Part shown: positions 30,686-33,214 of the stretch, piece by piece | How positions within the stretch are numbered: position 1 is the first letter of the stretch | Layout: each line of letters begins with the position of its first letter | From: Pseudonocardia sp. | GTDB taxonomy: Bacteria > Actinomycetota > Actinomycetes > Mycobacteriales > Pseudonocardiaceae | Length of the DNA: 33,214 bases | Direction of reading: 5' to 3' | Assembly (NCBI GenBank): GCA_030147065.1 | Contig: JASLAP010000097.1 | Location: forward strand, 1 to 33,214 | Translations under genes and position numbers: made by a program | Notes under the pieces: model-generated | The model's database searches: none | The model's input: only the letters and a program-made list of their open reading frames with translations | What the model was told of the DNA's origin: nothing

Positions 30686-31500
30686 TCCCGCCGGCCCAGC
30701 CCGGCGAATCCGGGGTAGTCGTCGGGGACCGGCGCGCCGCCGTTGCGGTCGTCGACGGGGTCCGGGTGCCAGCGGGGCATCAGCACGATGCCCGGCTCGA
30801 CCATGGTCACGCCCTCGAACAGCGCCGCCACCTCGGCCGCCGACCGCAGCCGCATCGGGCTGGGCGAGCGGTCCTGGTCGTAGACGTTGGCCGCGGCCCG
30901 CATGCCCTGGTCGCCGTCGGCCCGGGCGTGGGTGAAGGCCAGGTGGCTGCCCGGGGCCAGCGCCCCCAGGTATCCGGCGATCATCTCGGCGGGCTTGTCC
31001 TCCTCGTGCATGAAGTGCAGCAGCGCGATCATCAGCACGCCGACCGGGCGGTCCAGGTCGAGCAGCCCGGTGTCGGCGGCCGCGGCCAGCACCTCGGTCG
31101 GGTGGCGGGCGTCGCCGAGGATCGCCGCCGTCCGGTCGTCGTCCTCGAGCAGGGCCCGGCCGTGCGCGACGGCGACCGGGTCGTGGTCGACGTAGACGAC
31201 CCGCGCGCCGGGCAGCGCCGCCTGGGCGACCTCGTGCACGTTGCCGACCGTCGGGATGCCGGACCCCAGGTCGAGGAACTGGTCGATGCCGATGCCGCAC
31301 AGGTACCGGACCGCGCGGCGCAGGAAGTCGCGGTTGTCGCGCAGGATCGCCGGCAGCCCCGGCATGGCCCGCACCACCCGCTCGCCGAACGCCCGGTCGG
31401 ACTCGAAGTTGTGCGATCCGCCCAGGTAGTAGTCGTAGACCCGGGCCACGCTCGGCCGGTCCATGTCCACGCTGCTCGGTGCCCAGCTCGGTCGCTCCAC
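30682..31500 (-). CDS. DUF574-type SAM-dependent methyltransferase
   Basis: This 272-residue protein belongs to the actinobacterial SAM-methyltransferase group PF04672 (DUF574). Marks are the N-terminal RPSVARVYDYYLGGSHNFESDR, IDQFLDLGSGIPTVGNVHE (SAM loop), ARVVYVDHDPVAVAHGRALL, GDARHPTEVL, and VGVLMIALLHFMHEEDKP. The substrate of the family is unknown. The GTG at 31500 is chosen because GGGGGAG lies 5 nt before it; another in-frame GTG at 31506 has no usable site. It is the first gene of a two-gene operon with the GGDEF-EAL gene and has a TetR-type palindrome over its promoter. Confidence 0.85.
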   Translation of the reverse strand: MERPSWAPSSVDMDRPSVARVYDYYLGGSHNFESDRAFGERVVRAMPGLPAILRDNRDFLRRAVRYLCGIGIDQFLDLGSGIPTVGNVHEVAQAALPGARVVYVDHDPVAVAHGRALLEDDDRTAAILGDARHPTEVLAAAADTGLLDLDRPVGVLMIALLHFMHEEDKPAEMIAGYLGALAPGSHLAFTHARADGDQGMRAAANVYDQDRSPSPMRLRSAAEVAALFEGVTMVEPGIVLMPRWHPDPVDDRNGGAPVPDDYPGFAGLGRRD

Positions 31501-31556
31501 GTCCACTCCCCCCGACGCGGCGCGCTGTACCGGTGAAGAGCGCGCCTCCGCGGCGG

Positions 31557-31583
31557 ACCATACCGGCCGTTCGCGGCGGGTAA
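31557..31583 (-). promoter_or_regulatory. Possible promoter of the DUF574-GGDEF/EAL operon
   Basis: On the minus strand TTACCC (31578-31583) and TATGGT (31557-31562) are 15 nt apart (16 if the -35 is read as CTTACC), which would start the mRNA ~50 nt before the GTG. Spacing is short, so confidence is low. Confidence 0.3.
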
Positions 31584-31596
31584 GCGCTCGCTCACC
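31579..31596. promoter_or_regulatory. TetR-type palindrome over the DUF574-GGDEF/EAL promoter
   Basis: GGTAAGCGCTCGCTCACC is an 18-bp palindrome with one mismatched pair around the TGAGCG-CGCTCA core often bound by TetR-family proteins. It covers the inferred -35. No tetR gene is adjacent, so the binder would come from elsewhere (or the TetR at 23229). Confidence 0.4.
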
Positions 31597-31623
31597 TACC
31601 CGGAGTAGTCGATCCGGCCGAAC

Positions 31624-32265
31624 TCACGCACCCGTGGGCGTACGACCGGCCCGACGCACCGCGAACACGGTCCCGAGCAGCGCCACCGCGAACAGCGGGA
31701 AGCCCATCGCCAGCCGGGCGATGCCGAGCCAGGTCTCCTCGCGGGCGTCGTACAGCCAGCCCTGCACGACCAGCCGGGCCGCGAACACCCCGACCCAGAG
31801 CAGGGTCGCCCAGGTGTAGGCGCGCAGCATCCGCGGGTCCTCGCGCCAGGCGTGGCCGTGGCCGTTGATGCCGTGCCAGATCACCCCGGCCAGCGGCCAG
31901 CGGACCAGCACCGAGATCAGGAACGCCAACCCGAACGCCGCGCTGGTGAGCAGCCCGGGCAGGTAGAACCCGCGGGCCTCGCCGGTGCGGTAGGCGATGA
32001 ACGCGGCGATCCCCACCCCGAACAGCCCGGACACCGCCGGCATCACCGCCTGCTTGCGCGCCACCCGCCAGATCGCGACCAGCACGCCGGCGCCGATCGC
32101 CGCGATCAGCGCGGGCTGCAGCGCGGTGACGATGTTGACCACGATGAACACGAACACCGGCAGCGTCGAGGCGACGATGCCGGGCACCCCGCCCATCTGC
32201 TGCAGGACGGTCGGGATCTCGCGCTCGGGACGGTCGGGTGCCGGCTCGGCGGGAGGCTGGGTCAC
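31624..32265 (-). CDS. DUF3159 integral membrane protein
   Basis: This 213-residue protein has a Pro-rich cytoplasmic N-terminus and about five to six membrane segments (for example VPGIVASTLPVFVFIVVNIV, LTSAAFGLAFLISVLVRWP, WATLLWVGVFAARLVVQGWL). The segment WHGINGHGHAWREDPRMLRAYTW is typical of the DUF3159 family, for which no function is known. It corresponds to mycobacterial Rv2693c by position and size. GTG at 32265 follows AGGAG by 5 nt. It is 57 nt downstream of the OB-fold gene and probably in one operon with it. Confidence 0.83.
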   Translation of the reverse strand: MTQPPAEPAPDRPEREIPTVLQQMGGVPGIVASTLPVFVFIVVNIVTALQPALIAAIGAGVLVAIWRVARKQAVMPAVSGLFGVGIAAFIAYRTGEARGFYLPGLLTSAAFGLAFLISVLVRWPLAGVIWHGINGHGHAWREDPRMLRAYTWATLLWVGVFAARLVVQGWLYDAREETWLGIARLAMGFPLFAVALLGTVFAVRRAGRTPTGA

Positions 32266-32322
32266 GCTACTCCTGGGGTCGTCCGGACCCGGGTCGCAGC
32301 GCGGCGGAACCCCGGCCCCGGG

Positions 32323-32700
32323 TCACTGGGCCTGGCAGATCTCGTAGAACGGGTTGTAGAGCACCTTGCGGCCGTCACGGACCGCGAGCCGGCCGCGCAC
32401 CCGCATGGTCCGTCCGGGCTCGATGCCGGGGATGCGGCGGCGGCCGAGCCAGATCAGCGTGACGCCCTCGGTGCCGTCGAACAGCTCGGCCTCCAGGGAG
32501 GCCTCCGACTCCTGCGGGCAGAACTCGACGCTGCGCAGCCTACCGAGCACCGTGACCTCCTCGCCGCAGGCGCACTCGGCGGCGCGTTGCGCGCCCGACC
32601 GGTCGACGTCCTCGGACAGGTCGTCGGCGTCGAGGACCTCGACGTCGCTGGTCAGCTTGCGCAGCATGCGGCGGAAGGCGCCGGCGTCGGTGCCGCCCAT
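32323..32700 (-). CDS. OB-fold nucleic-acid-binding domain protein
   Basis: This 125-residue protein has a mixed acidic N-terminus (MGGTDAGAFRRMLRKLTSDVEVLDADDLSED) and a single OB-fold barrel in its second half, running ACGEEVTVLGRLRSVEF, LEAELFDGTEGVTLIWLG, PGRTMRVRGRLAVRDGRKVLYN. This is the pattern of anticodon-like/RecG-wedge OB folds (tRNA_anti) and matches mycobacterial Rv2694c by neighbours. DNA or RNA binding is likely but untested. ATG at 32700 is preceded by GGGGGAGAC. Confidence 0.83.
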   Translation of the reverse strand: MGGTDAGAFRRMLRKLTSDVEVLDADDLSEDVDRSGAQRAAECACGEEVTVLGRLRSVEFCPQESEASLEAELFDGTEGVTLIWLGRRRIPGIEPGRTMRVRGRLAVRDGRKVLYNPFYEICQAQ

Positions 32701-32750
32701 GTCTCCCCCAGGTGTTCGGGTCCGTCGCCGCGAGGTCGCCGCGGGAGACG

Positions 32751-32780
32751 GTTATCGTCACCAGCGTAACTCCCCGGAAA
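32751..32780 (-). promoter_or_regulatory. Possible promoter of the OB-fold-DUF3159 operon
   Basis: On the minus strand TTTCCG (32775-32780) and GATAAC (32751-32756) are 18 nt apart, giving a ~44-nt leader with the GGGGGAG ribosome site before the ATG at 32700. Confidence 0.35.
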
Positions 32781-32855
32781 CCCCGCAGGTTCCCCTCACC
32801 GCCCGATCCGCGGAGCGGGCGGCCGTCCGGCTGGCCGGGACCGCCCGGGACGGCG

Positions 32856-33214
32856 GTGCTGCTGCCCGGGTCGGGGTCGGACGCGGTGTTCGTGCGGCGG
32901 GCGTTCGCCGGGCCGTTGGCGGCGCTGGGGATCGGGCTGCACGCCGTGCCCCCGCCATCAGGTGGCGAGGACCCGGTCGGCCACTACGGCGCCGCACTCG
33001 ACTCGTTCCTGGGGCGGGGGCCCCTGCTGGTCGGCGGGATCTCGCTGGGCGCGCACATCGCGGCGGGGTGGGCGGCCGCGCTGCCCGCCCGGCACCGACC
33101 CGCCGGGCTGCTGCTCGCCCTACCCGCCTGGCGAGGTCCGGCCGACGGCGCCCCGGCGGTCCTGGCCGCCCGGTCGACGGCCGCCCGGGTCCGCGACGAG
33201 GGGGTGAGCGGCGC
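32856..33214 (+). CDS. Alpha/beta-hydrolase-like protein, 3' end outside the window
   Basis: This frame is open from GTG at 32856 to the end (119 codons) and is not explained by any other gene. It reads VLLPGSGSDAVFVRRAFAGP, then GRGPLLVGGISLGAHIAAGW with a nucleophile elbow GISLG, and LLLALPAWRGPADGAPA. This looks like a small Ala-rich hydrolase-like protein and lies where mycobacteria have Rv2695, after the OB-fold gene and divergent from it. No other start codon lies in frame between 32715 and 32856; a GTG at 32712 is also in frame but overlaps the opposite promoter. The true start is therefore uncertain and a C-terminal His cannot be checked. Confidence 0.65.
   Translation, partial: MLLPGSGSDAVFVRRAFAGPLAALGIGLHAVPPPSGGEDPVGHYGAALDSFLGRGPLLVGGISLGAHIAAGWAAALPARHRPAGLLLALPAWRGPADGAPAVLAARSTAARVRDEGVSG

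Overview
The window looks like chromosomal DNA from a very G+C-rich actinobacterium, most likely Pseudonocardia or a near relative in the Pseudonocardiales. The reasons are the extreme third-position G/C bias, many GTG and TTG starts, several genes that appear to be read from leaderless transcripts, and a right half that follows the mycobacterial Rv2689c-Rv2695 order (RNA methyltransferase, APC permease, ceoB, ceoC, DUF3159 protein, OB-fold protein, hydrolase-like protein). The genus is an inference; there is no rRNA in the window.

Left part (1-9.9 kb). A four-gene ABC importer operon on the minus strand (permease, ATPase, permease, NMT1/THI5-type lipoprotein) probably takes up a small heterocycle such as a vitamin precursor. 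It sits behind a promoter that resembles an ECF-sigma site. Next come mostly single housekeeping genes: a DprE2-like short-chain reductase, shikimate dehydrogenase (aroE), a small methyltransferase, cystathionine beta-synthase (cbs), dihydroxy-acid dehydratase (ilvD) and a TfoX-like protein. Most of these have a -10-like hexamer exactly 6-7 nt before the start codon.

Middle (9.9-17.5 kb). A tightly coupled plus-strand operon for an L-fucose-type sugar holds L-fuconate dehydratase, an aldo-keto (L-fucose/aldose) dehydrogenase, an L-fuconolactonase-like amidohydrolase, and an RbsA/RbsC/RbsB-type importer. A convergent GntR/FCD regulator follows. Two copies of an ACATCnGAnGTCTA operator lie before the operon, one over its promoter. 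The late steps of the pathway (ketodeoxyfuconate oxidation and cleavage) are not in the window. A long hairpin between the operon and the regulator resembles pieces of the region upstream of the first ABC operon.

RNA-metabolism block (17.6-22.1 kb). A DEAD-box helicase with a DbpA-type RNA-binding tail and the S1 protein Tex lie in tandem, each followed by a strong hairpin terminator. A perfect GTGA-N6-TCAC palindrome lies upstream of the helicase. An alpha/beta hydrolase and TetR regulator pair (22.3-23.9 kb) follows, with a 10-bp inverted repeat over its promoter.

Right part (23.9-33.2 kb). An Fe-S class uracil-C5 RNA methyltransferase overlaps a KimA-like APC permease gene, and the divergent pair ceoB-ceoC encodes TrkA-type potassium-channel subunits. 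Inserted into this conserved block is a translationally coupled pair: a DUF574-type methyltransferase and a PAS-GGDEF-EAL protein that makes or breaks cyclic di-GMP. A TetR-type palindrome lies over the pair's promoter. DUF3159 and OB-fold genes follow, and the window ends inside a small hydrolase-like gene. The first ~130 bases (C homopolymer, then an AT-rich patch) look like a contig end. No tRNA, rRNA, CRISPR array, insertion sequence or prophage gene was seen, and no stretch over 300 bases lacks a gene.
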